Both the position numbers and the translations under genes were made by a program. The notes below the pieces were generated by a model. It did not search any database. It had not been told where the DNA came from and saw only the letters and a program-made list of their open reading frames with translations. Positions 1 through 11,001 of a stretch of DNA of 64,000 bases are shown piece by piece (within the stretch, counting starts at the first letter, position 1; each line of letters starts with the position of its first letter). The DNA comes from Forficula auricularia (taxonomy: Eukaryota > Arthropoda > Insecta > Dermaptera > Forficulidae): positions 12,500,048-12,564,047 of the forward strand of contig JALMQS010000085.1 of assembly GCA_024734495.1 (NCBI GenBank). Reading direction: 5' to 3'.

Positions 1-86
1 TAAAAAGTTAAAATTATACACACAAGATTTTTAAAATGTCTACAATAATAAAGAAGGATAACTTCTAACGCGCGTACCGTAAATAC

Positions 87-922
87 CAGTGGCGATTGGT
101 GACTTTTCAATCAGCGGATATTGCCCAAAAAGTAGCCTTCATTTTTTGAAATTTTATTTGAATCTTCACTTTTTTTTTGAAAATTTCATCGAATACGGCA
201 TCAATTTCGTTATTTTTTAAATTTACCATTAGATTTTTAAAAATATATTTTGGGACCTTCGCTCCAAACGGATACTGATTTGTGTGAGTGAAGGTAGAAG
301 TCAGAAATTAATTCTTGTGACTCCAACTCCACAGTCCTTGTGGTGGAAATGGACAATCGTCCACAATGAATCAGCCTGTCCTATAAGAAATTCTTAAATT
401 TCTCCTAATTATATTCCTATATAAGCAAGCTGTGACTTGTCTATAGTACTCATAGTTATTTCCGATCTTATATATTGAGAGTTGATAGAAATGGATTAGT
501 CCAAAGATTCCCTTTTTTGTATTTATTATATTTTAATAGTTCCTCAGTGAGAACAATTTTTATTCGGCTAAAACTTGTCTAGACTTATCTTTGACATGTT
601 TGAACTGGCAGAATATCCCAGGCAGGGAATTCAAACCTTCTATCTGCGCCTTTTTCGGAAAAATCAATCATTTTAATTGCCCTTGAAACTATGCAACAAT
701 TTTATTTCATTTCGAGAACCAATATACTTTTCAAAACAAAAAATGTTTTTTATAGAAATACAATATTTGAAATAACGGATAATAATTTGAAAATCTTATA
801 AAGATCCTCCTGAAATTTTAGAAGTCGACCTATATATATATATATATTTATGAAAATACTCTAAATGTTTGAAATTTTAGGAATGCGCTGCATTCACAGG
901 ATCCATGGACCGCACGCCACTG
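87..922 (-). mobile_element. hAT-like non-autonomous DNA transposon (CAGTGGCG family)
   Basis: The element begins CAGTGGCGATTGGTGAC and ends with the inverse CGCACGCCACTG, so both ends read CAGTGGCG inward. Flanking 8-mers GTAAATAC (79-86) and CTAAGTAC (923-930) match at 6 of 8 positions, fitting an old 8-bp hAT target duplication. The body aligns in reverse to the copy at 32480-33350 and to parts of 7353-8060. No transposase frame is present, so it would depend on an autonomous relative. The superfamily call rests on TIR sequence and duplication length. Confidence 0.6.
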
Positions 923-2395
923 CTAAGTACACGTACCCATATTTTTTATTTATTTTTGAGAATTAGTTTTCATTAATTCAACATGAATGTAAACAGATTC
1001 TAAAATGAGTATTTTTATTGAAGATTCGATTTTAAGCTTTTAATGTTTCAAATAAAAAATATGTAAATTGATATATATCGTCAAAAACAAGGGGAAAAAA
1101 TATCTAAATGTCGCTTTTTTAAAAATATTTTTTCCTCCATAAAGCTTTTCTATTCTATCTATTTATTTATTAATTTGTTTTTATAATATTTATAACGGGA
1201 AGCGTATGTAATACCTAGGGGTAGAATATTTTATTAAAAAACTTTTTGAGTTTAGGTGAAAAAAAATATATATATAAAACAAGTTAAAATTAAAATATTC
1301 ACCAAGTGACCCTTTTTAACCCTTCTAACAGATTATAAAGCAAATATTTTTTAATTACAAAGAGTAGACAATGTTTGTATCTAATAATATAGAGGGATTA
1401 TTTTAAATTAAATGAATATTTACAATGGTTCTAGAATAAAGTATAAATAAATCGTGTCTGATGGCTGAAGAACGGATTAAATTGAAACTAAATCCACCCC
1501 CCCCCTAGTTTCCAACTTTCTCGAAACTACTAATTCAATTTCTTAAATTTATTTTAATCCCTTGTTTCTTTATAGGATGCCAAAGTCACCCAGTGGTGAA
1601 CAAGAGCCTAAATGTCGGGCCAAATCTAACGTCGGCGTCGTCGCGCAAGCCGATTATTATTAAGTAGGAGCTTTTCGTGCGTGCCTTCGGCACGCACTCG
1701 AAGCTCGGCCCTCCGGAGCTGGTGCTCTGGCGGGCGGCGTCTCGGTCCAAAAATTTTATTCCTCTTAAAAATCCACACTCCAAATATACCATATACCTCC
1801 CGAAAATACATAGTCTCTTAAAAGTTTCGCCTCATTTTCGTCCTGACACAGCTACAGAAATAAGACTCTAGATATGAATCTGGAAGTATGTTTTTTTCTA
1901 TAATCTACTGCATTGTGATATTATTTGTGTGGAAATAGATTTATTTAAATAAGTGGAATCGCGTGAGGAGGAGAATTATATTATATCATTTTTTTAAAAT
2001 TTGGGATCGATAATCGATATAAGGCTCCAAATATTTAAAAGAGATCAGGTGTTGTTTGTATGACAGCCTGATCCAGTATTGCCATTGGAAACTCGGGCAT
2101 GCGTCTCTTAAGTCGCCCAATTTTGTAAAAATCAAAAAATAAGAATAACAAAATTTAGATTTTTAAAAAATTATAAAAAAGTGGCAAATTATTAAAAAAT
2201 AAATAATATTTAAAATATAAATCAAATAAGATGTGATTAATTTCTTCTTCTGTGCGCAAAGAAAAGCGAATTGAATATTTAATTTTTGAGTGGTGAGGGG
2301 CGAGGAATAATTATCAATATATTTAATGTTTCTTAATTTAAAATCAATTGGAGTGGAGTAAATTTTTAAAGCTTCTGCGCCGCAATGATCTAGAG
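923..2395. other. AT-rich tract without a recognised gene
   Basis: Short homopolymer runs and low-complexity A/T sequence on both strands. The only structured part is the GC-rich hairpin at 1677-1745, listed separately. Short open frames in this tract have no recognisable motif. Confidence 0.5.
1677..1745. mobile_element. Helitron-type GC-rich terminal hairpin fragment
   Basis: A perfect 9-bp stem, GTGCGTGCC (1677-1685) with GGCACGCAC (1689-1697), loop TTC, is followed by CTCGGCCCTCCGGAGC and GGCGGGCGGCGTCTCGG. The same series occurs beside the Helitron terminus at 26944, so this is probably a fragment of the same Helitron family. It stands out sharply in base composition. The CTAG end is not preserved here. 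Confidence 0.5.
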
Positions 2396-2430
2396 CAGGG
2401 GTTCTCAAACTTTTTCTCTGATGGAATACT
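2396..2430. mobile_element. Single hAT-like terminus
   Basis: CAGGGGTTCTCAAACTTTTT is a typical hAT terminal inverted repeat start. No matching second end was found nearby, so this may be a solo or decayed end. Confidence 0.35.
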
Positions 2431-2670
2431 TTGAGAATCCTGGAATTTTAAAGGAACATCTTTATTTTGAATGTTGGGTAGTAACTGACAGAGATTGCAA
2501 TAAATACACCATATTCTACATGCATTTGGTCACCAGCTTGAGGTGGGAGAGGGGTGCATTTTTGTGCGTCAGTCAAGTAGACTACCTCTCAGGCGAACCG
2601 TTCAGATACTTATGCAAAAATCCTAACTATATTAATAAATAGCCCGGAAAAGTGTGAGGCCGACTCGAAT

Positions 2671-4047
2671 AACATTGCTCAACAAACATATGTATTTGTA
2701 AATCTAACAATGGATTCCAGTAGAGTTTTATACGCTGATCATCATGCAATTTCCCGATTTTTTACATCCGGTCAGAGTTTTGAGATATTATCGTTCAAAA
2801 CGACCAAAAATGCTATTTTGACCTTATTTTTGAGTCCCCAGATATTAAACAGCAATATTTGAAATCAAAATATTTTGACATAATAGCAAACAGCTTCTTC
2901 TTTGATTTTCAATTTCGGCTTATTTTTAGCTCAATTAGAACTCGAGATTAAATAAAAAGCTAAATCCACGTGATTATAAAGGATAATAAACATAAATAAA
3001 AACATATCGTCTTAGTTTTTTAGTTATAACTCAAGGTCTAATTGAGATAAGAACAAGAGGTAATTTAAAAATCAAAGGGGAAGCTGTTTTGTGAAGAATT
3101 GATTAAATTTTGGGTTTTTTTGCTTTATCAAAAGAGAAGATTCGGCTACCAAATAGATTTCACCCAAGACTCTGGAAACAAACGTCGTTTATTTTAATTA
3201 TAATTTTACATTAAAAAAATGTCTCATATCGTTGGTTTTAAAGATGAAACATCACTTTTAATTTATTGCATCAAATTTGCAATCTCTAGCTTTAAATGCA
3301 AAAATCTGCAAAAAATATAATTATTTAATGATTTTATTAAGATTTTAAGCCACTGTGCTGATATAGGTATAAATAAACAAAAAAATGATTTTCAATTTTT
3401 AAAAAAAATTAAATTAATCCCACTAATGGCCCGGTGGTTCTAGTAATAATTTCACTCAATTTTTATTATTTCTCATTTATAATTAATTAAAATCTCTGAA
3501 ACGAGGAGAAATATCATTTTCAGAGATGATTTTTTAACTTTTCTTCTAGTCTAAATATTATTATTATTATGTTTTTTTTTTTTACAATAAAAAGAATTGA
3601 GCTTTCTAGTTTTTTTATAACCTGTGTTCCAAAAATGCAAAAAATTTAATTTTTTTTAAATGGTTATATTGAAATTTTAAGCCGTTGTCATAATGTACAT
3701 ATAAAATTTTCAATTAAATTATTTATTCTTGAGTTATGAAAAGGTTTTTAGTTTTTCATTCAATTTATGATTCAAGTCTTCTTGTTCCGCCTTATCTTTC
3801 GGTCTACTTTAAAATTCTCTTCTCTCTTGTAGAATAATTCCAATCTCTACTTACACCAAAGAGTGGAGTTACAAGAAAATATTTTGATTTTAAATATTGC
3901 AAAATGGCCTATTTCGTCGTTTTGACCGAAATATTAAAAACTCTGACCTGTTTTAAAAAATCGGAAAATTTTATGATAATCACCGTATATAACTCTACTG
4001 GAATCCATTGTTAGGTTTACGGATACAAATTTTTGTCGAGCAAAGTA
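2671..4047. mobile_element. 1.4-kb element with long terminal inverted repeats
   Basis: The outer ends read TTGCTCAACAAA (left) and, inverted, TTGCTCGACAAA (right). Inside them both arms carry CTAACAATGGATTCCAGTAG within 50 bp of the edge. Arm similarity continues inward for over 150 bp (for example GTTCAAAACGACCAAAAATG against its inverted partner near 3900). The core is A/T-rich with no coding capacity. A target duplication was not found, so the superfamily is undetermined. Confidence 0.6.
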
Positions 4048-4257
4048 ATCAATAAAATTTTAAAAAAATGTGAAAAAAAACTTGTTTTATTTAGTCATTA
4101 TTTAAATTTTAAGTCATAACGCATAACAAAAAAATCATAACAGCGGTCGGTTATGAAATTTGGATCCGTCTCAAAATGTCAGTAAAATTTTTCGTGAATC
4201 ACTAACTAACTTCCAACATAGTTTGGAGAGCCCTCATCTAGAAGAATCGTTTTGAAA

Positions 4258-4470
4258 TCAAAAATAGCCATCGATTCTCATATAATACTTAAGGAATAAC
4301 CATCTAGTACATTGTATTTTTGATGTTTCGCCTATAATTGGTACCCATTGCTGAAGAAATGGATGAATAATCGATTTAAAATCAAAAATACCAAATTTGA
4401 CTAATAAACCCTTTATAAGAGAACGTCGTGAGATTTTAGAATCAAAACTTGCTAAAGCAAAAATTTTCAA
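4258..4470. repeat. Single copy of the ~115-bp unit that is tandem at 23.65-24.25 kb
   Basis: It contains TCGATTCTCATATAATACTT, a GATGTTTCG segment, CCATTGCTGAAG and ATCGATTTAAAATCAAAAAT in the same order as each unit of the 23650-24250 array. No coding function is inferred. Confidence 0.5.
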
Positions 4471-4698
4471 GATTTATATTTTTGGCGATTTTTTTAAATT
4501 TAATAGTTATCTATTTAGAGACAAAAGGATTTGATTCAAAACCCGATAGATCACTAAGAATATCGCTTTAAAAATTCGGCCTTCCCACACACTAAATATA
4601 TTAATAAATTTAATGATTATTTGGTCTTTTAAAATTTTTGAAAAAACTGATTTAAAGGGTTTTGATTGTAAACGCCTCAAATAAGCATTCAACTTCAT

Positions 4699-5406
4699 TT
4701 TTACTTTACCATACAGGTTATGGTCAAGTATTGTAATCGTGCATGAAAAAAGTGTTTTTTTTCCTCCTTTTTCATCAAAATATCTAAAAAACGGCTGAAA
4801 CTATTTCGATTAAAAAATTGAGCGAAGCCATGGCATTTAGGTCTACAAAAAAACTCTAATAAGTGAACATCGAAAAAATTATATTTTTCGAGATAATAAT
4901 TGTTTTGTCAAAATGTCTGTTAGTTAGTTAGTCTGTGCGTTAGCAAATTTGTGTACGAGCTAGCTCAAAAAATAGTGTGAATATCAAAACCAAATTTCAC
5001 ACGTAGTTTTGGTCCATTGAGATTAAGAGCTGATTAGATTTTGGTGCATATCGACCCAAAATTAAGGGGAGTGGAGGGGGGTTAAAAATTAAAAATCTAG
5101 GCCATTTGAGCAAACTCAACCAAATTTTCTATACATAATCAGTGGGTCCCCAGAAGTCTAAAAATGCAAAAAGTAACCGCCCGGAATGGGGGAAGGGGAG
5201 GGTTCAAAAAATGAAAATCTTGGCCATTTACCAAACTAAACCAAATTTTGCATACATAATCAGTGGGACCCAAGAAGTCAAAAAATGCAAAATCTAACCC
5301 CCCCCATACATGATTATAAATATTTTTATTAAATATTAAATATAAGTGAGGGGCCAGGTTGTATGGTAAAGTCAAGTGGATGGCCACATCAGAACACGTC
5401 AGCTTT
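4699..5406 (+). repeat. Interspersed repeat R1, copy 1
   Basis: About 0.7 kb, starting TTTACTTTACCATACAGG and ending near GATGGCCACATCAGAACACG. Copies also lie at 20911-21783 (inverted), 37326-37996 (inverted) and 48655-49386 (direct). Both ends carry the inverted motif ACTTTACCATACA, suggesting a DNA element with degenerate termini. It contains paired internal blocks of GTCTAAAAATGCAAAAA with G-rich spacers. Frames in it (around 5139-5420) recur only because the repeat recurs. Confidence 0.65.
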
Positions 5407-5722
5407 TTTTTGTTTATCATTGACTACAAAATAACCAGTGATATCTGATTAATAAATAATAAAGGAATAAACATTAATATTACAAACATACATATTTTTT
5501 CACCCTTAACTTTTAGTATACTTTTGAATTCTGTTTTAATTTTGATTTCTTATTAGTTTTTGAATGATCCACACACCTGGGCTTACTTAAACTGTGAAAA
5601 TTTGAAAAAAAAATATTGTAATTTTTACTGCTCATATGAAGCCTAACTGCCTCAGAGACATCATCGTACAAATTTAAAATAAAATAAATAAATCAAAAAG
5701 TTAAGTACAACAATCTGTTACA

Positions 5723-6029
5723 TTAAATTGAAAGTTTTTTTGCCGAGAGTAGCAGAATTTTTATATATTGAAGGAGACAATAAAAGATTGTGTCTTCTGC
5801 TGGAATTATAAATTTTATTATTTAAGCTCACCCTATAAGATTCTCAAAATCTATATAGGCACTATGTAGTTACTATATAGTTTGAAACATTGTGCTACTA
5901 GGGGCACTTTCCATTCATACATTAATTGTAATAGACTGATGAAGAGGGCAAAGCTTTCAGAAACTATAGTCTCGTTATAAATTAAATTTATAATTCCGGC
6001 AGAAGACACACTCTTTTATTGTCTCCTTT
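5723..6029 (+). mobile_element. Family-1 hammerhead element
   Basis: 307 bp flanked by an 11-bp target duplication with one mismatch, AATCTGTTACA (5712-5722) and AATCTGTCACA (6030-6040). The ends are inverted: GAAGGAGACAATAAAAG and GTGTCTTCTGC on the left reappear inverted on the right. The left outer end carries TTGCCGAGAGTAGCAGAAT. The centre holds the hammerhead motif at 5926-5980. There is no protein-coding capacity. The structure suggests a non-autonomous Penelope-like element or retrozyme. Confidence 0.7.
5926..5980 (+). ncRNA. Type I hammerhead ribozyme motif, family 1
   Basis: Order seen: TTGTAATAGA (stem I), CTGATGA, A, GAGGGC-AAA-GCTTTC (stem II, two G.U pairs), A, GAAAC, loop TATA, GTC, then TCGTTATAA (stem I partner). 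Stem I pairs over nine positions with one bulged A. Stem III is the minimal AC/GU pair with a tetraloop. Predicted cleavage follows C5971. One unpaired A precedes stem II and another follows it, unlike canonical hammerheads. Self-cleavage is inferred, not shown. Confidence 0.7.
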
Positions 6030-6322
6030 AATCTGTCACAGATTATTTTATGTTTCGATACTTTCAAAAATGCAATAAATATAATTCATTCAGTGATTTT
6101 ATTGATATTTTAAGGTATTGTAATGATAAAATATTAATAAATTAAGTTGTTGTTTAATTTCACTTTATGGATTATGGATAAACTCTAGTAACGATCCCAT
6201 TCAGTTTATTTATTTATTATTTTTAATTTTTTAATTTAAGACTCTCTTGTGTTTAAGAGATGCTTTCTCGGAAAAAGTAAAGACAGAATGAAGCAACAGT
6301 ATGTCCAGTGAATGAATAATAT

Positions 6323-7352
6323 TGGTACTGCTAAGTTGTGAAGCTCATCTTCACTTGATATGGTATAAGTAAACACTAGGATTTAATTATTGTTGAGAAA
6401 TTTGTTCGTTTTAACTTAAAAATTAGCTATACCATTATTATTTCGTATGACCGAATATAACTTTAAAATAAAATAATAAATTACAACACTGAAAATTATT
6501 ACCATAAATCCTCAACTTTATAATTTTACTTAGTACCTATTCATCAATTGTTAATTATTTTAAATGATAAACGTTAAGAAAATTCTAATTTAAAAGAAAA
6601 TATATACATATCTAATACTCAACTACCTAAAAAAATAAAAAATAAATAAATTTATATCCTGCTATTTGATGAAGTCGATACAAAATAAAGAATGCTTTGT
6701 TTGAAAAAGCGAAAGAGAAAATGTTTTATTTTTAGGACCACCATCTTTGGAGGGCATTCACTAAATTTAAAAATGTTTATTTATTTGAAAAGTTAAAAGA
6801 AATGTCTTTTCTATCGTTTGAAATAAAAAAGAAAAAAACTTTCCTTCCACAGAGTAAAGAGCCAGAAAGAAAAAAGCGCAATTGAAATACCGAACGTTCA
6901 TAAATTTCTTATTTTATATATCTACTCGAATGATTTATCTCTAGCCGGAATGTCAATAATGGCCGGTTGGTAAAGTAATTTCGTCTGGTTAACCATCATG
7001 GGAATTATTTGTTTATTTATTTATTTATTAGAGGCAGGGAGAGCGATCCTAAGAAGCAATATAGTAGGAGCACTCACCCTTAGGAATTACACAAATATTA
7101 TTACTAGCAGAAACATTAGTTAATTGTATTTTTATTTTATCAATATTTAAATGGTAATAGCAAATTAGATTTTATTAATAATATATTCTGTTGTTGGATT
7201 TATTATATTTATTATATATACATATATATGTATAGGTATATATTCACAAATAATTAACGATATGGGTCATTTAGAAAGGTCAAAGAGCCGAGTGGAGAAG
7301 GGTGATTGTGTCAAACCAGTCTTAAGACAGTGTATTCAATGATGGTCATATA
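6323..7352. other. AT-rich sequence, no recognised gene
   Basis: Outermost kilobase of the left arm, mirrored at 61470-62506. It holds homopolymer runs and TTTATTTA simple repeats near 7010-7030. No motif-bearing frame was seen. Confidence 0.5.
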
Positions 7353-8060
7353 TATATGGCATTTGGTGACTTTTCAGCCAGGGGATAGTGTCCAAAAAAT
7401 TATCCTTCATTTTTTGAAATTTTATTTTGATCGTTGCTTTTTTTGCAAATTTTATCGAATACGGCATCATTTTCGTTATTTTTCAAATTTAACATTAGAT
7501 TAAAAAAAATACATTTTGGGACCTTTCAAACGAATGTAGGAGTCAGAAAATAATTCTTTTGATTTAAACTCCACAGTCCCTGAGATGGAAATTGACCATC
7601 TTCCACAATGAATAAGCCTGTCCTATAAATGATGAGTTTCCTACATTTGATTCACTCGCGAATTGAATGCATGTAATTTTTCTCAGATATTAAGTAATAA
7701 TAATTTAAGATTTAGCTGACCCCAATAGCCTCAACAAGCAATGGTCTAGCGATATATATATCTTGTTTAAAAATGTCGCTGTCAAAAATAACTCTGATAT
7801 ATATTCACTTAATATATTAATTAGAAAAATATTAAAAAAAAACCCTGTCCTATAAGAAAAGCTTAAATTTCTCTTCATTCTATTGCTATAAGCAAGCTAT
7901 GAGTTTTCTATAGTACTCTTAGTTATTTCCTATCTTATTTATTGAAAGTTCTTAGAAATGGATTATTCCAAAGATTCTCGAATCATCTTTATTTATTCCT
8001 TTTTTTGTCCTCAACGAGAACAATTTTTATTCGACTAAAACTCGTCTGAACTTGTCTTTG
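7353..8060 (-). mobile_element. Truncated hAT-like copy (CAGTGGCG family) with a 215-bp insertion
   Basis: It starts TTTGGTGACTTTTCAGCC, matching the inner part of the 87-922 copy, and runs to CTCGTCTGAACTTGTC. It is interrupted by 7629-7843, which is bracketed by a perfect 12-bp duplication CCTGTCCTATAA (7617-7628 and 7844-7855). The second end of the transposon is missing. The same structure is in the right arm, so the insertion predates arm divergence. Confidence 0.6.
7629..7843. mobile_element. 215-bp insertion with 12-bp target duplication
   Basis: Bracketed by CCTGTCCTATAA on both sides. It begins ATGATGAGTTTCCTACATTT, contains TTGATTCACTCGCGAATTGA (related to the termini of 52318-52644) and ends in an A-rich run. 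The long duplication and A-rich end suggest retroposition, but no A/B box was recognised. Confidence 0.5.
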
Positions 8061-8099
8061 TAAATTTGTGTAAGATTCATATTAATATATATTTTTTTT

Positions 8100-8400
8100 A
8101 ATTTATAATTATAATAATAATAATGTCTTTATTAGCTATTTTTCAGCTATACATATACAATAATAATATACAATCAGAAAAGTTAACAATACAATACAAT
8201 ATAAAACATTAATAATGTACAACAATAATACAATAGAATACAGATATTATAACAATATTACACATACAATACTATACCATACAATACAAATACTATAACA
8301 ATAATATTATAATAATATACATACAAACATTATTATAATAATACAGCAAACAACACAAAGTATACCACAACTTAGTATTATCATTTTGGTGGAGATATCA
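8100..8400. repeat. AT-rich simple repeat tract (ATA/CAATA-type)
   Basis: Long run of AATAAT, ACAATA and TATTAT variants starting after AATGTCTTTATTAGC. Mirrored at about 60440-60720 in the right arm. No gene is seen. Confidence 0.6.
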
Positions 8401-8507
8401 CAAGAAGATCATCTCTTCGAATTTACAAATTTTTGAATTCATGAATTCCCGTGGCATTCTTTATCTCAATTGCCACTTAATTGTATTCCGATAAACCCCT
8501 GTAGAAT

Positions 8508-8510
<3 letters not shown>

Positions 8511-8542
<32 letters not shown>
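8511..8542. repeat. (TA)n microsatellite
   Basis: About 16 TA units. The right-arm counterpart near 60291-60305 is shorter, so repeat length differs between the arms. Confidence 0.85.
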
Positions 8543-8544
<2 letters not shown>

Positions 8545-8644
8545 TGTGTATGTTTATTTGCATCAAGCAGAGGACAACCTCTCTTTTTCTCTTTATGAAT
8601 CAACAACTCTGCTACTCTCGGCAAAATAAAAACTTTTCAATTAA
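8541..8644 (+). mobile_element. Family-2 hammerhead element, terminal fragment
   Basis: It contains GCATCAAGCAGAGGACAACC, a short hairpin AGAGG-ACAA-CCTCT, and the shared terminus TCTGCTACTCTCGGCAAAAT ending TTTTCAATT. It matches the right end of the full element at 17133-17749. The ribozyme part is absent. Confidence 0.65.
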
Positions 8645-9124
8645 AACAATTAACTATTCTAATAAATTAGAAAATTAATTTCTTTGGATTTAAATTCATA
8701 ATCTTATTATACATATTAAACGAGCAATTCTTATATATATAATCGGTTTCTCGAAAACGGCTATAACGATATCGCTAAAAATTGGTGAACTTATCAATTC
8801 TCATGAGTTATTAGTCGTGTATAAATTTTAATCCGATTGAAATAAAAAGAAGGGGGGGGTGTAAATTAGTCATGTCGCAAAATAAATATTTTAATCGTTC
8901 ATATCTCGTCTTCGGTAAGTCGCAGAGCCTTGAAATTTGAAACTTAAGCTATTTAAAGGCAAAAAGTTACCGAGCATCGATCAGTGCTCCAGGCACTTTT
9001 AATTAAAATTCAAAAATAAATAAATTTATTTCCCTAAATAAATAAAATCAAAACATTAAATCTGATTAGATATAACAAATCAGAGGAAAAAGGAAAACAA
9101 TTAAACACCGTGTTAAATCATACA

Positions 9125-9180
9125 ACCAATGGCAACGTTTCGCTAATTTATTGTAGCTTCATCAGCCTCTATCTAATACT
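9125..9180 (-). ncRNA. Degenerate hammerhead-like motif, family 3
   Basis: On the minus strand: CTGATGA, A, GCTA...TAGC (4-bp stem II), GAAAC, GTT, GCC. Stem I does not pair well in either arm copy. The bases just before CTGATGA differ (GAGG here, GAGC at 59666-59669), as expected if an ancestral GGCC was altered separately. It lies inside the large inverted repeat. Confidence 0.4.
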
Positions 9181-9370
9181 GATTATAAAACTGAACAATA
9201 ATAATGATTATATCTGATTAGGCTTAACAAACGCTCATCTTAAAAATTACCTTCTTCTACTTCCTTTCAGCCTTAGCTATCCAATAACTAACTATTCATG
9301 CTTCATCATATTTTTTTAACTTCAGTGCTTTAAAAATATTAGGTCATGACATATTTCTTATATTACATAC

Positions 9371-9378
9371 CTTATAAT
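9371..9378. repeat. 8-bp target-site duplication, left copy
   Basis: CTTATAAT immediately precedes TAGAGACCGG. It is identical to 11002-11009 and present once, inverted, at the empty site 58754-58761. Confidence 0.9.
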
Positions 9379-9693
9379 TAGAGACCGGATTTCTATGCAA
9401 TTGCATATTTTGTTTCCCGCCACATACGACCCACGGGATCAATTATCTATCCGAATCATGCATCTAGGATACTGTGGGTTAAATTTTATACTGCATAATT
9501 TTGCATATTTGAGTAATATTACATAAAATTGCATATTTGAAGGATTTTTTGTCAAATATTGCCTATTTCGCGTCAAATACAGATTTTTTAAAAGTAAATT
9601 TTCGGAGAAAGAATAAAAAAATGAAGAAATATATATATAAATTAACAGGAATAGCAGGGAATTGGATAAAAATAAAAAACAGAGTTTTTATTA

Positions 9694-9743
9694 AATGGGC
9701 CAGACGTTTCGTCGATTAATTTCGACTTCCTCAGTGGCTCATT
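9694..9743 (-). ncRNA. Hammerhead ribozyme motif, family 5 (left palindrome arm)
   Basis: Exact reverse-complement copy of the motif at 10085-10134, which is described there. Cleavage would fall on the outer side of the palindrome. Confidence 0.6.
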
Positions 9744-10084
9744 CTATCACTCTTTGTCAAAAGACAATTCCACTACGCGACGAAACATCCTTTAATCCTT
9801 TTTATTTAAACTATAATACAATGTTGGATCATGCCCCAATTGCTCAAGAATCTTGAACTTTTACACACTTGAACAATCAAAATTTATCACAAAAGTTGTC
9901 TGTTTAAAGAGGGGAAACATATTTTTTTATTTTTTTTGTGATAAATTTTGATTGTTCAAGTGTGTAAAAGTTCAAGATTCTTGAGCAATTGGGGCATGAT
10001 CCAACATTGTATTATAGTTTAAATAAAAAGGATTAAAGGATGTTTCGTCGCGTAGTGGAATTGTCTTTTGACAAAGAGTGATAG

Positions 10085-10134
10085 AATGAGCCACTGAGGA
10101 AGTCGAAATTAATCGACGAAACGTCTGGCCCATT
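10085..10134 (+). ncRNA. Hammerhead ribozyme motif, family 5 (right palindrome arm)
   Basis: Seen: AATGAGCCA (stem I), CTGAGGA (position 7 is variable in hammerheads), A, GTCGA-AATTAA-TCGAC (perfect stem II), GAAAC, GTC, then TGGCCCATT. Stem I pairs at 8 of 9 positions. Stem III is only AC/GU with no loop, so cleavage would probably need a dimer, as in minimal retrozyme hammerheads. Predicted cleavage is after C10125. The stems differ in sequence from families 1, 2 and 4 while preserving pairing. Confidence 0.6.
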
Positions 10135-11001
10135 TAATAAAAACTCTGTTTTTTATTTTTATCCAATTCCCTGCTATTCCTGTTAATTAATGCTTATTAT
10201 GGATACGAGTGATCTACCGTTATATATATAAAAGTTCCTTTAAATTTGGCCCCATTAGATCTGAGGATGTGGAGTGCTCCTTTTCATCATATAAATCCAT
10301 TTTAAGTGATCGTAAACATAATAATCTGAAGATAATTTAGAAAAATACTTGTAAACATAAATTATTCACAATTACGATTCAATTTGAATTATTTTTGAGA
10401 TCCTATGTTAATTATTTCTATATTATTATTTTTTTAATTGCCTTCAGTAACCATAGCCTATTTTGGTCATTGAATATTCCTGTGTGTGTGTGTGAAAGTG
10501 TGTATAACAAATATTTGCATTATTTTATTATTATTTGTAAGTCAAAAAGAAAAGTTTGGGAATATATAAAAATAAAAGCAATACAATCGTGCGTGTCTGT
10601 GATATAACACTACCCCCCCCCCCGTGTATTTTTGAAACTTTATTATATTTATTATGTTGGTTTTATTTAAGTACACCCTTCTAATATTTCTTTGAGTTTA
10701 ATGATTTGTTAATATATTAAATATAATGACAATTTTGTGAAATATTTTACTCAATAAAAGTACATATTTGACATTTGGTTCCTATAGCTTAGTTTATTAT
10801 TTTATCACTTTCATTGCACTTCTTCAAATGTATATAATTTTGTCTTCAATTTTAATATTTTAATGGATAAAAAAAATTTATTTTGCCAATTTTTACTGCA
10901 TATATTTGCATATTTCAACGTATTCTTCATATTGCTTGCATATTTCAGTCTTTTTAACTGCATATTTTGGCAGATTTTACTGCATAAAAATCCGGTCTCT
11001 A

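Larger units (their letters stand above)
9640..10188. repeat. Near-perfect palindrome inside the hAT element
   Basis: Arms 9640-9894 and 9934-10188 (255 bp each) appear identical as reverse complements over every part compared. The spacer is 39 bp. The arms carry oppositely directed hammerhead motifs. Such perfect arms imply recent origin or ongoing conversion. Confidence 0.9.
9379..11001. mobile_element. Non-autonomous hAT transposon, left arm only
   Basis: 1,623 bp. The ends are TAGAGACCGGATTT (left) and its inverse AAATCCGGTCTCTA (right). Both sides carry the 8-bp duplication CTTATAAT, the hAT signature. Subterminal GCATATTT motifs occur three times near each end, as expected for transposase binding sites. 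No transposase frame remains. The middle carries a 549-bp palindrome with two hammerhead motifs (9640-10188). The right arm has the undisrupted site, so the element inserted after the arms separated, or is a haplotype difference. Confidence 0.9.

Noticed and set aside
5139..5420. Recurring frame with FAFFDFLGPTDYV-like residues (also near 20929, 37343, 48975) as a conserved protein family.
   Set aside because: All lie in copies of repeat R1, with frames shifting between copies; no evidence of selection on protein.
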